Positions 11,926 through 23,154 of a DNA stretch of 64,000 nucleotides are shown piece by piece; position 1 is the first letter of the stretch, and each line of letters starts with the position of its first letter. The notes under the pieces were generated by a model. The model did no database searches, was not told the DNA's origin, and saw only the letters and a program-made list of their open reading frames with translations. The translations under genes and the position numbers were made by a program. The DNA comes from Limanda limanda (lineage: Eukaryota; Chordata; Actinopteri; Pleuronectiformes; Pleuronectidae): contig NC_083645.1 in the NCBI RefSeq assembly GCF_963576545.1, positions 6,477,930 to 6,541,929 on the forward strand, read 5' to 3'.

Positions 11926-13280
11926 TTGCAGTAAGTTTGGGTTTTATTTTTGCTGCTTCACAGAGATTTTACAAAGTGACCTAAACAATAAGCACTTCAA
12001 CAGTGACTGCTCTTAAGTATTTTGACATTTGTAAAATACTTTTTTAACTGAATAGTCCAGTCTTAAGTGTTAATTATGGGATTCACCATTCCTGCACTGG
12101 GTTTAAATTGGCTTCACATTCACTGGGAGCTCACAGCAAAATGATCATCTTTAGGATTGTGACATCATGATTCAGTCCTGGTTGTTTCGGTGACACCTGT
12201 GGTAATAAACACTAAGAGAATGTTTGGTCCTCCATATAACTGATGTGCATAGATAAGTGTATAATATGTATATGTATACAACATTGTTAATTACTTCTAA
12301 CTCTACATGCAGTTTTCAATATATCCTCATATTATTGTATTGTGAGGGTGAAATGCAAAGTTTGTCTGATAATCACGTAATGTTGAAGCCACACTGTTGA
12401 ACACTCTGTCATTGTCGAAAACATTAATCTATTTTCCGATTTTAAAAGTGATCATCTTCAAATTGTGGAGAATAAATGCTGATATTTTATATTTGATTTA
12501 TCTGACATACTGTTTTGTTCACGCAGTAAAACCCTGAGCTTGCAGGATCGTCTATTATTGACTTTCTCCCGTGAAGAGTTGGTTGAGATTGTGTGATTTC
12601 TACCTCGGTGCCAATCTGTTGGAAGATAATGAAATTCCATGTGTGGATCCTGAAGAAGTGAAACATTACACAACACTGACAAATTTTCAACAGCAATTTG
12701 TCCTTGGAAACAACTCGCACATTCACTGTAAGTAGAGTTCACTTTACAGTGGAAAAAGTCCCTGCTATGTGGAAGTATGGTTGGACTGAACTTAACACTA
12801 TCCACTCTGAAGGAGACACATTTACAATCCCATGGCAAAAAATACTTTCAAATTTGGCACTTTCACTAGTCGTGTGTCGCCTGTTTTATAATAGCGATAT
12901 TTCCATCAGCTCATAAATGCAGCATAAGATGCATGGTCAGTGATTTCTCTCGTCCAGTGAGTCTGTTTGGGTTTTTGTGCGTGTGTGTTTTTTTGTTGAA
13001 GCCATTAAACCGCTCCAAAACAAGAAGAACTAGAACAGGCCAGAGGCTCTCTCTCCATCTTTTTGTTTCTGTCTTTTTTCCCTCTCTCGCTCTCTCTACA
13101 CTGTCTTCTGTGTTTTATGTACACACCCGCTCTCCTCGTATCTCCTTCCTTTCCTTATTGGTCTATCCATTCACTTCTTACATCAGCCACCCCCCAGCCC
13201 ACCCCACCCTTCAAGCTTTTTCCAGAAGAGTGACACAAGACAAAAGTGTCTCACTCAGTTCATGTATTTTTAGAGCATGC
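11926..13280. other. Unassigned non-coding sequence
   Basis: No gene recognised. A pyrimidine-rich stretch lies at about 13050-13220. Confidence 0.5.
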
Positions 13281-13287
13281 GCACAGA

Positions 13288-13320
<33 letters not shown>

Positions 13321-13321
13321 C
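13281..13321. repeat. (AC)n microsatellite
   Basis: AC run, pure from about 13296. Confidence 0.92.
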
Positions 13322-13601
13322 AATTACAGTGTTGTAATGGGTCTTATGAGCTGCTTTTTACTCATTTTGACCCAGTTTCACCTCAAGTGTCACAAACTAT
13401 AAAGCTGTCGCACCCAGACTCTCTCTAAATATCATGGTCCATAAACAATTAAGCTGTCTGTGAAACAAACAATATGACCGTTGACTTTCTCCTGATGAAA
13501 TATAATCAGTTTAAAACCTTGTTAACACAAACACACATCAGAGTATTCTGGTGTATTTGGATTTTAAAGTAGATGAAAGTGCCGTAGCTGTTTTTCCTAC
13601 T

Positions 13602-13626
13602 ACACACACACACACACACACACACA
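13602..13626. repeat. (AC)n microsatellite
   Basis: About 12 AC units. Confidence 0.92.
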
Positions 13627-13786
13627 ACCACACATATATGCACACACTTTGATATTACAAACCAAAGTCCATCACCATGAAATAGCTGTGATACTGGTGG
13701 TTTGGACCTTTCAGATGGGATTATGTCATGAGGCTTTAAAAATTCTGTTTTATTCATCAACTATCATTTTAGCTGTCAAGGAAAAC

Positions 13787-13843
13787 ACACACACGCACAC
13801 ACACACACACACGCACACACACACAAGCACACAAACACACAAC
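13787..13843. repeat. (AC)n microsatellite, imperfect
   Basis: AC run with GC and AA interruptions. Confidence 0.92.
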
Positions 13844-14981
13844 ATCTTTAAATAACCTGTACAAAGTAAAGTCCAAAGTCAAGACGGGTTATTTCCACCC
13901 AATAAGGCTTCATGTTCACACACCTCCACTCATCCCATTATAAAACATTCATATCCCAATTATGACAACCCTGATTAATGCAGATGGGGAACAGTTATTT
14001 TTAAACTCGGGCAGTGTATATTGATTATATTTGTTGTATTTATGCATAAGTGGGATATGAAAATTCACATTTAAACAGATTAGCTTAGTCTTTTATGTAG
14101 TGAAAATTAGTTCTTGTGGAGGTCAAACCATATCCATGTTCTGGCCGACTCTTAATTCTGTTGCATTCACTGCAGTAATTAAAAACTGTCATCGTGATGA
14201 ATGAAGCTGGTTTGGTCTGCATGAAAACAGATTCTTCACACGTTGCACACATGCCGCTCATCAAGATTAGCACTGGTTTTAAAACAGGAAGCCTGTAAAG
14301 TGGGTCTTATATTTGTACTTAGCAGTTTCACACATGATATTGGGATGAACCACAGAGGTTAATGCTAAAGTCATGAAAATCCATGTAGGAGACAGAAAAA
14401 ACACCAGGAATGTTGTGTATATGTATGTGCTTATGTATATGTATGTGTGTGTATTTTTTTTAAAATTTTTTATCCTAATATACATGTCTGTGCATGTTTG
14501 TAGCATGGAATGTGTTTGTATTTGCCGAATCTGTTTGAAGATTCTGTTGTATGATGTTTCATAAATATTGTATTTACCACTCAGGGAGACTAAATTCTAG
14601 TGAACAGCTGTGCAATGACAATTAAGGTGTTATGTCGGTTTAGCCGCTGGGCTAACACACTGTGGCAAACAAGACAGATGTTGGATTTATGCAGTCTTAT
14701 TGTTTTTGTTCTACTAACAATGTTTTTCATTGTAACATTGAAAGTGAAAGAAGTCTGGCAGGGGTTACCTGTGTACAAAATCCAAACAAGGACAGAACAC
14801 TGATATTAGCTTCTGTGTTTACTTGTGTTGAGTATGGCAAGAAAACACAAATCATCCTGTGGCCAAACTGGAATTAGCAGCATGACACAGGGAATTCAGT
14901 TATTTCTTCCCTTATGCTGCGTTTGTGTTTTGGGTCCACCAAATGTACCAGCCTTCAAACTTTGTGGCATGTGGGCTGTTA
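13844..14981. other. Unassigned AT-rich non-coding sequence
   Basis: Contains a loose TATG-rich stretch at about 14415-14455. No gene recognised. Confidence 0.5.
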
Positions 14982-14989
14982 CTCTACAC

Positions 14990-15968
14990 CAGTGGTTCTC
15001 AAAGTGGGGGGAGAGTGTTCGCGCCCCTCTGGCTTTATAAACAGTTTTTTTAAAGACTCAGTCCTTCCTTAGTAATGCCTTTCTTCACGTGCAGTAGGCC
15101 CATTCGTACCCTAATCTAAGAAGTAATTTGCTCCACAGTCTTTTTAGAAAGCTTGTAGCCCCAAGAGCTAGCCTTCTAGCTAGCTAACTTCTTCCAACTG
15201 CAGCTAGCCCTTTTCTTCTTAACATCTACCTTTACATCTTCGATCATCCACCGTGTTGCAACAAATAAAACAGCAGCACTTGAATACTATTCTGTGCTGT
15301 CCCTGTCTACATTGTGTACTGTTCGTTTTGTTAGGAACCATTGCCTAGCACAGCCTTATTCATTATTCGTGTGCAAGTCGCTCAAAGCCACACATACAAA
15401 CACACTCACAAGACCACAACGTTGCAATTAAAACTTTATTAACTTCACACACACTGTACTATGGACAAGTTTCTGATTCGTAAAAGTCAGTCAACCCATG
15501 CGCTAGTTGCGGAGAAGCCAAAGCTTCGCAAATATGACGAGAGCTATTTGCAGTTTGGTTTCACCGTCACTGGTACGACTGAGCAACGTCCTCAGTGTGT
15601 TTTGTGAGCCGAGGTGCTGGCAAATGACAGCATGAAGCCGTGCAAATTAAAAAGGCACCTCGACACCAAACACCCGGACTTGAAAGAGAAGCCTGTGGAA
15701 TTCTTTAAACGTAAACGTGATGGCCTCCAGCAACAACAAAGCAAGCATAGCACTGCCTCCAAGCAGTGTCTGGAGGCATCGTATGTACTTGCTCATAGAA
15801 TTGCTAAGCTTGGCAAACCCCATACAAATGCCGAAACACTGATTTTGCCGATGTGTAGAATAATGATAGGAGAGAGTGCAGCTGCTAAACTCAGCGCAAT
15901 ACCTATGTCAAATGACACTGTGTCACGCCGAATATCCGCTCCAGCTTGCAAAAGTTTGAGAAACCCTG
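14990..15968 (+). mobile_element. hAT DNA transposon, internally deleted, 8-bp target duplication
   Basis: The left terminus CAGTGGTTCTCAAAG and the right terminus (reverse complement CAGGGTTTCTCAAAC) form inverted repeats of the hAT type. CTCTACAC occurs immediately outside both ends (14982-14989 and 15969-15976), an exact 8-bp duplication as expected for hAT. The 979-bp element holds a non-coding leader of about 470 bp and then the 5' third of a transposase gene (15461-15968) that runs into the right terminus. The rest of the gene is deleted, so this copy could only have moved using a transposase supplied by another copy. Confidence 0.88.
15461..15968 (+). pseudogene. hAT transposase N-terminus with BED finger, broken
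   Basis: The reading frame opens at ATG 15461 (protein start MDKFLIRK) and stays open for about 169 codons except for one internal TGA at 15605-15607 (codon 49). The region is a BED zinc finger: Cys46 is followed two residues later by the stop, where the family has its second zinc Cys. The His pair H66-x4-H71 (RHLDTKH) is intact. After that comes 'EFFKRKRDGLQ' and a helix-like stretch typical of ZBED5/FAM200-like hAT proteins. hAT transposases are usually about 600 residues, so the RNase H-like catalytic domain is missing. A TGT/TGC to TGA change at codon 49 is the simplest reading of the stop. AT-rich 'aattaaaactttattaac' lies just upstream of the ATG. Not functional as transposase. The BED-finger identification is from motif reading and recall. 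Confidence 0.82.
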
Positions 15969-15976
15969 CTCTACAC

Positions 15977-16986
15977 GCACTGCTTCAATGTGTAGCACTC
16001 TTTCTATACATTTTAAGACAAGTTATGATTGCACAAATGCTGTGCTGACGATGAGTTCAGCAAATAGCAAACCCAGTGAGTTAAAAATCAGAGATACACC
16101 TCATCCATGTTTTATAGTGCTTCTATCCTCTGGTCTGGCTCTGAGTCTGGAATCCGCCCCTTGTCCCGCCCGTCAACAGCCGTGTGAAGGCCAAGCGTAA
16201 CTGGCTGTTGGGGCCGTCAGATTCCATCATGTACCGAGGCTTTATTCCTGATGTTTTATTCACTAAAGGTGTTTTTGGCTGTCAGGGAGAAACAGCCAGA
16301 GAGGAGGCCTCCCACCGCTGCGTGCCAACACTTAAAACCACAAAGGTAGACTAGATGTTCTTACCCTTATCAAATTATTAGTGCCCACGCAGACAGAGTA
16401 CAAGCTGCTCTTTCACTTTAAAAATCATTTAAAATGCAAGCAGAGAGTGGACTCCCTTCCAAATGGAGCAAGTGGAAAAGTTGCAGATGGCAGTTAAAGC
16501 AACAAACATACACACACTGAGAAAGCAGCTGCACAATGGAGACAACTTTAGGTCCAAAATATCTTTTCTGATTTACGGCGAACAAAGTGTTTCAAATCTG
16601 AGGAAAGTATTTATCAAGCTGCACCCATTATAAAATCTGGTGCTAGCTGTCTTGTCTTGGCTGAGATTTCTCCAAAACTGTTATGACCTGGTGGGAGTTG
16701 CCAGGAGATATGGAGCAGAGAGAGACGCAGTGAGAGAGATATTTGGAAACACAGGTAACTATGGCTTTCCCTTTATCATTGAGAAGCCATTAATACGTAC
16801 AGTTTTTGTCCAGAACGGAAAGATTGATCTTACCAATTTAGAGTGAGATTCAAAGAAATAAATATCTTTACACTTTACTGTGAAAAGGAAGTAAAACATT
16901 TCCTTTAAAACAATAAAAATATATAACATATAGTGTGTCATCAACCTTTATCCCAATAAGGTTGAGGGGGGATGAGCCAGAAGCAG
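15977..16986. other. Unassigned non-coding sequence
   Basis: No gene or repeat recognised between the first hAT and the short tandem repeat at 16987. Confidence 0.5.
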
Positions 16987-17031
16987 GATACAGGTTCCAC
17001 TGGAGGAAGATACAGGTATCACTGGGCTGAT
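16987..17031. repeat. Two-copy 22-bp tandem repeat
   Basis: 'gatacaggttccactgg' at 16987 is repeated as 'gatacaggtatcactgg' 22 bp later. Confidence 0.7.
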
Positions 17032-17401
17032 ATATATTTTTTATATATCTTATTTATTGATTTGATTTGATGTTCTGGTTTCAAAATATAGCTGCACTAC
17101 AACAAATTTAAAAAAATAATTCTCTCGTGCATATATCCCTCCAGTTGAAGATGGTATGTTCTCCATGAGAGCTGCTGCACGGTGCGTTTTCAACATCATC
17201 GCTGCAGGAGCACAACCCACAGTGCATTGGGTTTACTTCATAGGATCATTGTATGCAGCTTAGACTACCTGGTGCTGTTTTGAATAGGCTGCCAATATTA
17301 CCATGTTCTTTATAATACAAATGGCATATTGCTAAATATTATCCTGAGAACACTCTGCAATCATGTTATTTGGTGAATTAAACCCTGGTAACAGTTTAGA
17401 T

Positions 17402-18198
17402 CAGGGGTCACTAACAGGCGCCCGCGGTCAACACAGTAGGTTAGGATTTAAAACCTGACGGGGCACTTCTATTTTTTACCGGCGCAGCTTTTGTAGTCAA
17501 ATCCGAAAAAAGTAAAGTGGACAGCGAAGACAGAGCATTTAATCCGAAATGGACAGACTCATTTCTGTTCATACATCCCACTGGGAGCACTAAACCTTTG
17601 TGCCTTATATGTTCAGAAACTGGCACTTATTAAAAGTGCCAATGTGAAACGCCATTATGAGACAAAACATAAAGGTTTTGAACAAACATACCCACTTAAA
17701 TCTGAAGTGAGATCACAGAAAATAAGTGGTCTCAGAGCCCAATATGACCAGTCCACCAGGATCCTGAGCCACTCATTCACTGCCCAACAACGTGCTCATG
17801 AGTGATCCCTCAGAGTTGCTTGGATTTTGGGTCGACACAAAAAGCCATTTACTGATGGAGGGGTTGTCAAAGAAGGCATTTTATATATTATTTTGTCTAA
17901 TTTTGAAATGCGGTCCTACTTTTATTAAGTTAATGAGATAACATTATACATGTCTGCAATCAAACTTTTATGTTCAGTTCTATGTGACGTGACAATAAAT
18001 ACTGTCAAAAAGCTTTTGAATCGTACTGAATTCATTTGATTTGACAGTCAGGTATTGAGTACATGCAGTTTCTGATTCAACTGCTAGGCTACTTAAATAT
18101 ATATCACACTAAATTGTTAGAAATTATGATCTTCTGGATCTTTGCTTCAAGAAATTTTCTCAAACTGGACCTTGTTAAATTTTAGTTGAATACCCCTG
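17402..18198 (+). mobile_element. hAT DNA transposon (second type), internally deleted, 8-bp duplication
   Basis: Begins CAGGGGTCACTAAC and ends in the complement of CAGGGGTATTCAACT. GTTTAGAT lies directly outside both ends (17394-17401 and 18199-18206), an exact 8-bp hAT target duplication. The 797-bp element contains a transposase 5' remnant (about 17496-17880) and then AT-rich 3' sequence without a frame. Termini and protein differ from the element at 14990, so this is a separate family that inserted independently 1.4 kb away. Confidence 0.88.
17496..17880 (+). pseudogene. hAT transposase remnant with BED finger, frameshifted
   Basis: Translation gives a basic start ('SEKSKVDSEDRAFNPKW'), then 'SFLFIHPTGSTKPLCLICSE' containing the C-x2-C of a BED zinc finger (Cys codons at 17601 and 17610). 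The His pair (H-x4-H, codons at 17653 and 17668) lies in the next frame, so an indel of one base (net) between 17613 and 17652 breaks the gene. A TGA at 17803 interrupts again, followed by 'SLRVAWILGRHKKPFTDGG', a stretch typical of this hAT protein group (GTF2IRD2/ZBED5-like). Everything downstream, including the catalytic core, is deleted. A TAG at 17493 bounds the frame upstream and no ATG is seen before the finger. Confidence 0.8.
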
Positions 18199-18206
18199 GT
18201 TTAGAT

Positions 18207-18472
18207 GATATGCCTGTATATATTTGTATTATTTTCATATGTCACTATTAGTACTCATATACTTATACTGTGTACTTATATAGGTCTACCACCTCCATCT
18301 GTTCCAGCAGTTTCCTGGTTCAAATCTTCACTTAAACACACATGTTATGTTCTGAATATTTAAGGTTGTCTTCTCCATCAAACCAACACTTATTAAAATT
18401 CATTAGTGTTATTTAGTTTATTAACCTCAGGCAAATGGTATCGACTAGGCACCCCTCGGTTAATGGATGAGG

Positions 18473-18478
<6 letters not shown>
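18207..18478. other. Unassigned AT-rich non-coding sequence
   Basis: Nothing recognised. Confidence 0.5.
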
Positions 18479-18512
<34 letters not shown>

Positions 18513-18538
18513 GTGTGTGTGCGTGCGTGCATGTGTGT
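18479..18538. repeat. (GT)n microsatellite, imperfect 3' half
   Basis: Pure GT to about 18508, then GC and AT interruptions. Confidence 0.95.
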
Positions 18539-18996
18539 CAAGTCGTAGATGCTTCTGGACAAATGCAACCTGATGCATGTATTCAAAGGTGGCCTAAGGG
18601 CTGGAGCTCAGCGTTGTGTGTGTGTGCAATCATTAACTAAAGCATATATACACAAGCTCTAAGTCAAATAAAAGGGAGAAAATTGTGTAACTTTAAAAAA
18701 AATGTAAATGTAGAATGTGTGTCTATGTAGATCAGAGCTTTTAGTATATTTGAGGGTATTATGAAGTTGAATCAGGTCAAACTACTTCGATTTATAAGGC
18801 TGATATGTGTATTTCTTGTTTTCTATTCCCACATAAAGCCTTTAACCCTCATGGTGTGTTTGAACTTGCAGAGCATTATGGGAGTCCGGTCGCTGCTTTG
18901 CTTGGATTGGCTGCCTGCAGTCCTGCTCAGAGGCATGCCTGTGAGGACCAGTGTGAACAGAGGAAATTGGATGTTGACTGCCTTCATTTGTGCGTT

Positions 18997-19017
18997 TGTG
19001 TGTGTGTGTGTGTGTGA

Positions 19018-19050
<33 letters not shown>
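18997..19050. repeat. Compound (GT)n(GA)n microsatellite
   Basis: GT units switch to GA units at about 19017-19022. Confidence 0.95.
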
Positions 19051-19052
<2 letters not shown>

Positions 19053-19179
19053 CCTGTGCATGGCTGCCGTATTTCAGTTGAGCCACTAATTTTGCCGGCC
19101 TGTTTATTTTAGTGCATCAAAGATTATTTTTAGATAATTGTAGTGACGTGCAGAGCTCACTCGCAATAATTAGCAATGC

Positions 19180-19269
19180 AAATCTCTGAGCCTGTTTGGG
19201 AACACCAGCTCATTTTGCTGTTTTTAATTTAATGAGTCTTGCGTCCTGCTCGCTCTCTGTCTCTCTCTC

Positions 19270-19345
<76 letters not shown>

Positions 19346-19690
19346 CCTCTCTCCTCTCTTTGATTTGCTGTCCCAACTCAAATCATTTGGTTTGTTTAAA
19401 TAATCGGATCATTTAGCTGTTTTAATTTCAAAACTCAAAATGAATTTACCCACTCATTTCTCTTCCTTTCTTTTATTCATGACTCGCTCTCCTCCCCCCC
19501 GGTGGGCTTTCAATCCCCCACCCCCCTCTTCTCCCCCCTCTTAAATTTCTGAGCTTATTTATATAATCAACTCCTTTAGCTGGTTTAATTTTAACAGCCT
19601 TTGGAGACTATTTTCTTTTTTTTCTCCGGGATGTTTCCTGTGTTTCTTCATGACTCACAGCTTTGTGTGTGTTTTTTTTTTGTTCCTCTA
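19180..19690. promoter_or_regulatory. Three diverged copies of an AT-rich module (candidate enhancer cluster)
   Basis: Three about 50-bp blocks align by eye. Each runs from AAATC/TTC..., through a TTTG/TTAT-rich middle, to 'ctcattttgctg' (about 19209), 'atcatttagctg' (about 19408) or 'ctcctttagctgg' (about 19571), each followed by a TTTAATTT-type run. Each is followed by a CT/C-rich tract or a 'ttcatgactc' / 'gagtcttgcg' word, giving units of roughly 165-200 bp. Just upstream (about 19155) is 'aataattagcaatgcaaatc', which joins a homeodomain core to a POU octamer (ATGCAAAT). The module repetition is visible; regulatory function is inference. Confidence 0.4.
19251..19342. repeat. (CT)n microsatellite
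   Basis: About 45 CT units with two TGT interruptions, lying between the first and second AT-rich modules. Confidence 0.95.
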
Positions 19691-19699
19691 TTTCTGTCC

Positions 19700-21061
19700 C
19701 CTTTGCATTCTTTGTCCTGCCTCTCTCTTTCCGGCTCCTTGTTTCTCTGGCGTGTCGAACAACCCACAGGTTGATCTACATCTTCCCGAAAGCCTGTTTA
19801 GCCTCGATAGTGTCTGGTCGCGCACATTACATATGTAAAACTCATCTCTGATGTCTCTCTTCGGATGATAGCTGTGTTTTTGCATCATCCGGGGGCTGCA
19901 GACGCTATTCAAGGTTCGGATTGCACCATATGCAGGGGAGAGAGAGTATACAATACATCTGATGCAAGTGAGAGAGGGAAAAAAACAAGTTAAAAGAGAA
20001 TTCCATCTCTTTTAATTGTCAAGATCAGTTTACCGCTTCATGCCTTCTGTGGTTCTGGAGGAGCTTTGTTGAATTTGAGAAAATAACTGATGTCATGAAG
20101 GATATTGTTGGGGTCATCTCAGTGTTGGGCAGCGGGAAAATGGAGACATTGACTTTGAAAGACATAAGGCACCTTGACTTGTCAGTGATTTGCATTATTG
20201 GGAATGTAGGATTCGTCTCATATTAAATAGTAGCACTCACAGTTTTGGCCGTTCTTCTCTAAATCTGTCTTTTCAGTGTCCCACAACTTTGTGGAAGGAC
20301 GATAATAAATTGTATGAGTTCTGTTTGAAGGGAGAAAGAAAAAGATTTATAAACCAAGCTATAGAACTGGACCGCTTTTCAAAACAAGTCTCTCCATTCC
20401 TTTGTCTTCGTCTTCCTTCCTCTATCTTTACCTTTATTGTTTCACTACATGGGCTCATGCCTCTGTTAGAGATGCAATCCATCAGTATTTTCTAGTCCAG
20501 TCAACACAACAGACCTTAAATTTAAAGTTGGTGTCAAACTCAAAGCTTGAAATCAACATGCAAATTATTGTACAACAAAGTCTTTGTGGGCCCTGCAGAC
20601 CCAGAAGGCTAAACTGAAATGAGGCTGATCTACAGAGGATTTCCTTGATTGCTGTGGTCGAGCAACAGAGCTGACATGACGAGAAAGTTTATTGCCCCAT
20701 TTTTGGACATCTTATTGCTAGCTGGCACCATTACCTGAATCCTGGGACAGTTTTGCAGAGAGAAGGATCCACTCACAGGAGCCTTTGCTTCTTAAGGATG
20801 AAGGGACGCGTTTGAAGGAGTCCTTGAAATGGGACAGTTTGGCTGCGGTGCTGGGATGCCATTGGTCCTCAATGCAGCCTGTGAAGGATGCAGCCCCTGA
20901 GTTGCGACACAACTCTGGACAAATTCTGCATCTTCTTGCTTCCAAGGTTCAGCACCTTGGACAGCAGCCCTGACAGACTTCAGTGAGCTCCTGCAGCTCG
21001 GTCCTGGATGCTGATGAACAAATTGGGAAATCAATGATCCTTTCATAGTAATACTTTATTG
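19700..21061. other. Unassigned non-coding sequence
   Basis: No gene recognised. The 20720-21045 stretch (aaggatgcagcccctgag, ctgatgaacaaattgggaaa) is less AT-rich and could be a degenerate repeat or an old exon, but I could not define splice sites with a coherent frame. Confidence 0.4.
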
Positions 21062-21080
21062 GGATGGATGGATGGATGGA
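21062..21080. repeat. (GGAT)4 microsatellite
   Basis: Four to five GGAT units. Confidence 0.9.
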
Positions 21081-21965
21081 CATGGACAGATGAAACTCAT
21101 TTTTGTGAACAGTGAAACAGAACAGTGTATTCTCTGGTGTAAATCTGCCTAATCACCTTTGAACACTGCTAGACCCATGTGTTAAATTATTTAATAAAAT
21201 ACAGCTTTTATTCATTACAAATTTCATACACCTTTACTTATTGCAGGAACATGCCATATATTCTGCTCTGTTGGATATTTTACAGTGTGACTTTTAAAAA
21301 CCTCACAAAAACTGATGAAGAGGAAGCCAAAAGAGAACATGTAAATAACACAGTCAAAGTCGTCTGTGTTGGCTTTCCTGCATCACAAGTGTTGCTGATT
21401 AAGTGTTCATGCATTTGGCTCTCACTGTCTTGAAAACCAAAAAAAGGACATTTCATTGATTGGAAAATTTGATCTCCTCAGCTCAGAGAACTCACTGTTA
21501 AATTAACCTTTAGTGTTCCTTCCGCTTTTTTCCTTGCTAAAATAAGCAGCTCAATGAAACCCTTCTACTTTCTACTCGTGTAGCTTACGCACACACAGAA
21601 GTCATGTAAGGGGCTGAGGTCAGGGTCACGCATAGCCCACAGACGTTCAGTCTATCTACATATGGCATCACACACACAGAGAAACACACTCTGTCTCATG
21701 CACGCACACACACACACCTATTGTCTACATCCATTAGCTTTGCTTTGCTGCACTGACCTAGCACAGCCCAGACCTTTGTTGTTGTGTGTGTGTGTGAGTG
21801 TGTATGTGTGTTTTGCTCAGTTTTCCAAGTGGAGCATGTCTGAGGGTCTGAGGCACTGTTGCTTGCTGCACGTGCACAGAGTTGAAGAGGGGTTTTGAAC
21901 TACCTATCCTGGTTGGATTGTTTTTGTTTGGATAAAGAACTCACTGTACCTGGAAATCTTTGCTG
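21081..21965. other. Non-coding sequence with small AC/GT tracts
   Basis: Short AC run at about 21703-21717 and GT run at about 21784-21812. No gene recognised. Confidence 0.5.
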
Positions 21966-22169
21966 TGTGAGTGTGTGTATATGTTCTTTGTGAGGACCGG
22001 TTTAAGCAAAGACATTTTTGGAAAGTGAGGACTTTTTGACTGGTCCTCACTTTTTGGGGTTAAAATTGGTTTTAGGGTTAGGGTTAGGGTTAGAATTAGG
22101 TTTAGGTTAGGGTAAGGGGCTAGGAAATGTATTATGTGAATGAGTGTCTCCACTAAGATAGAAGTACAG

Positions 22170-22219
<50 letters not shown>
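21966..22219 (+). repeat. Minisatellite-like fish repeat with TTAGGG units and GT flanks
   Basis: GT tracts bound both sides (21966-21980 and 22169-22219). Inside are 'tgtgaggaccgg', an 8-bp stem GTGAGGAC/GTCCTCAC (22025-22050), about 3.5 TTAGGG units (22072-22092), degenerate TTAGG words, and 'ctccactaagatagaagta'. I recognise this order as a common fish element of the type 'gtgaggacattttggccggtcctcac'. The TTAGGG units belong to it and do not indicate a telomere. Confidence 0.65.
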
Positions 22220-22220
<1 letters not shown>

Positions 22221-22740
22221 TGCTAGAGAGGACATGGCTCTGATAATGGAGATACTTGCTCCAGGGTGATGCTTTTCCGAACCTCTATTAAACCTCTCCC
22301 TGTGACTGAAGACACTGTCTTCTCAGCAGACGGCAGTGGTTGACAAAAAGAAGAATGTGTTCTCATTAAACGAGGATGAGCACATGAAGATACGGCTGAT
22401 TAAAGGATTTCTGCAAGTTTGATTAGCCTGTGCTGACGGTAGACAGGTGGAGTAGCTCTCTTCCTGCAGGAGAGTAAACACAGTCAGTGTAGGCGCACTT
22501 ATCTGGAGGGTCTTAACAAACAGCTATTAATTATTAAAGCTTCGGCTTGGGGTAGTTTGTGCTGGAGGGAATGCGATAAAGTGGTAAAGAGAACCTCAGT
22601 AACTTTGGCCTCTGCTGGACCCTTGGTGTCCTGATGAGTTGTTTCGTCAGGCACCTTTAGATCAGGCAGACAAAATATCGATAGTATTCTGGAGACCCGT
22701 GTTTAACTAGATCCAATTTTGTGATGTATGATGGGGATAA
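22220..22740. other. Unassigned non-coding sequence
   Basis: No gene or element recognised. Confidence 0.5.
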
Positions 22741-22872
22741 TTTTCAATTAGGGCCGTTCAAATCTTTCCAAAAATCAAGTTCAAACGAATTTTATATGAT
22801 GTGCAATTGAATATAATTCAATACTCCCTCCTCCATGCAAGCATTCTGATGAAGCTGCACACTTGACGTTGC

Positions 22873-23082
22873 TCAGCTTGTTGTGGTGCCTCCTCCGCTG
22901 CTGCTTAATGTTGAGCCTGCATATTTCTTGTTGTTGAAGAGTAAGGCAAACGGCTCCCTCTTTTTTTTTTTTTTCACTTTACCGTCTTTGCCATAGAACT
23001 TCCACATATTACTTCGCTGATGCTTTCTTGTCGTGATCTTCCACTCAGGACGACTTTGCCTGCTAGCGTCCTTCATTTTCAT
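22873..23082 (-). pseudogene. hAT transposase BED-finger remnant
   Basis: The minus-strand frame contains 'SNMWKFYGKDGK', a poly-Lys run (A14 tract), then 'NKKYAGSTLSSSGGGTTTS' and a stop. The order (S-x-W-K-x-x-GKDGK, then NKKYAG, then GGTT) follows the N-terminus of ZBED1-type hAT transposases. The zinc cysteines expected before NKKYAG are absent; the sequence there reads 'FALLF'. Non-functional fragment of about 70 codons. Confidence 0.45.
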
Positions 23083-23120
23083 AGCACAACCACGTAATAT
23101 GATTGATTTGCTCTACTGAT

Positions 23121-23154
23121 AGGTCAAGAGGTCAAGAGGTCTTTCAATAGGTCA
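23121..23154 (+). promoter_or_regulatory. Clustered AGGTCA half-sites, including a DR2
   Basis: AGGTCA at 23121, 23129 and 23149, with AGGTCT at 23137. The first three are head-to-tail with 2-bp spacers, the DR2 geometry bound by RAR/RXR-type nuclear receptors. The cluster lies inside the decayed hAT. Binding is inferred only. Confidence 0.35.

Noticed and set aside
20720..21045. Possible old exon or repeat with balanced base composition
   Set aside because: No frame with splice sites and no homology I can name.
22071..22092. TTAGGG units as a telomere or chromosome-fusion point
   Set aside because: Only about 3.5 units, embedded in a recognisable fish repeat with GT flanks.
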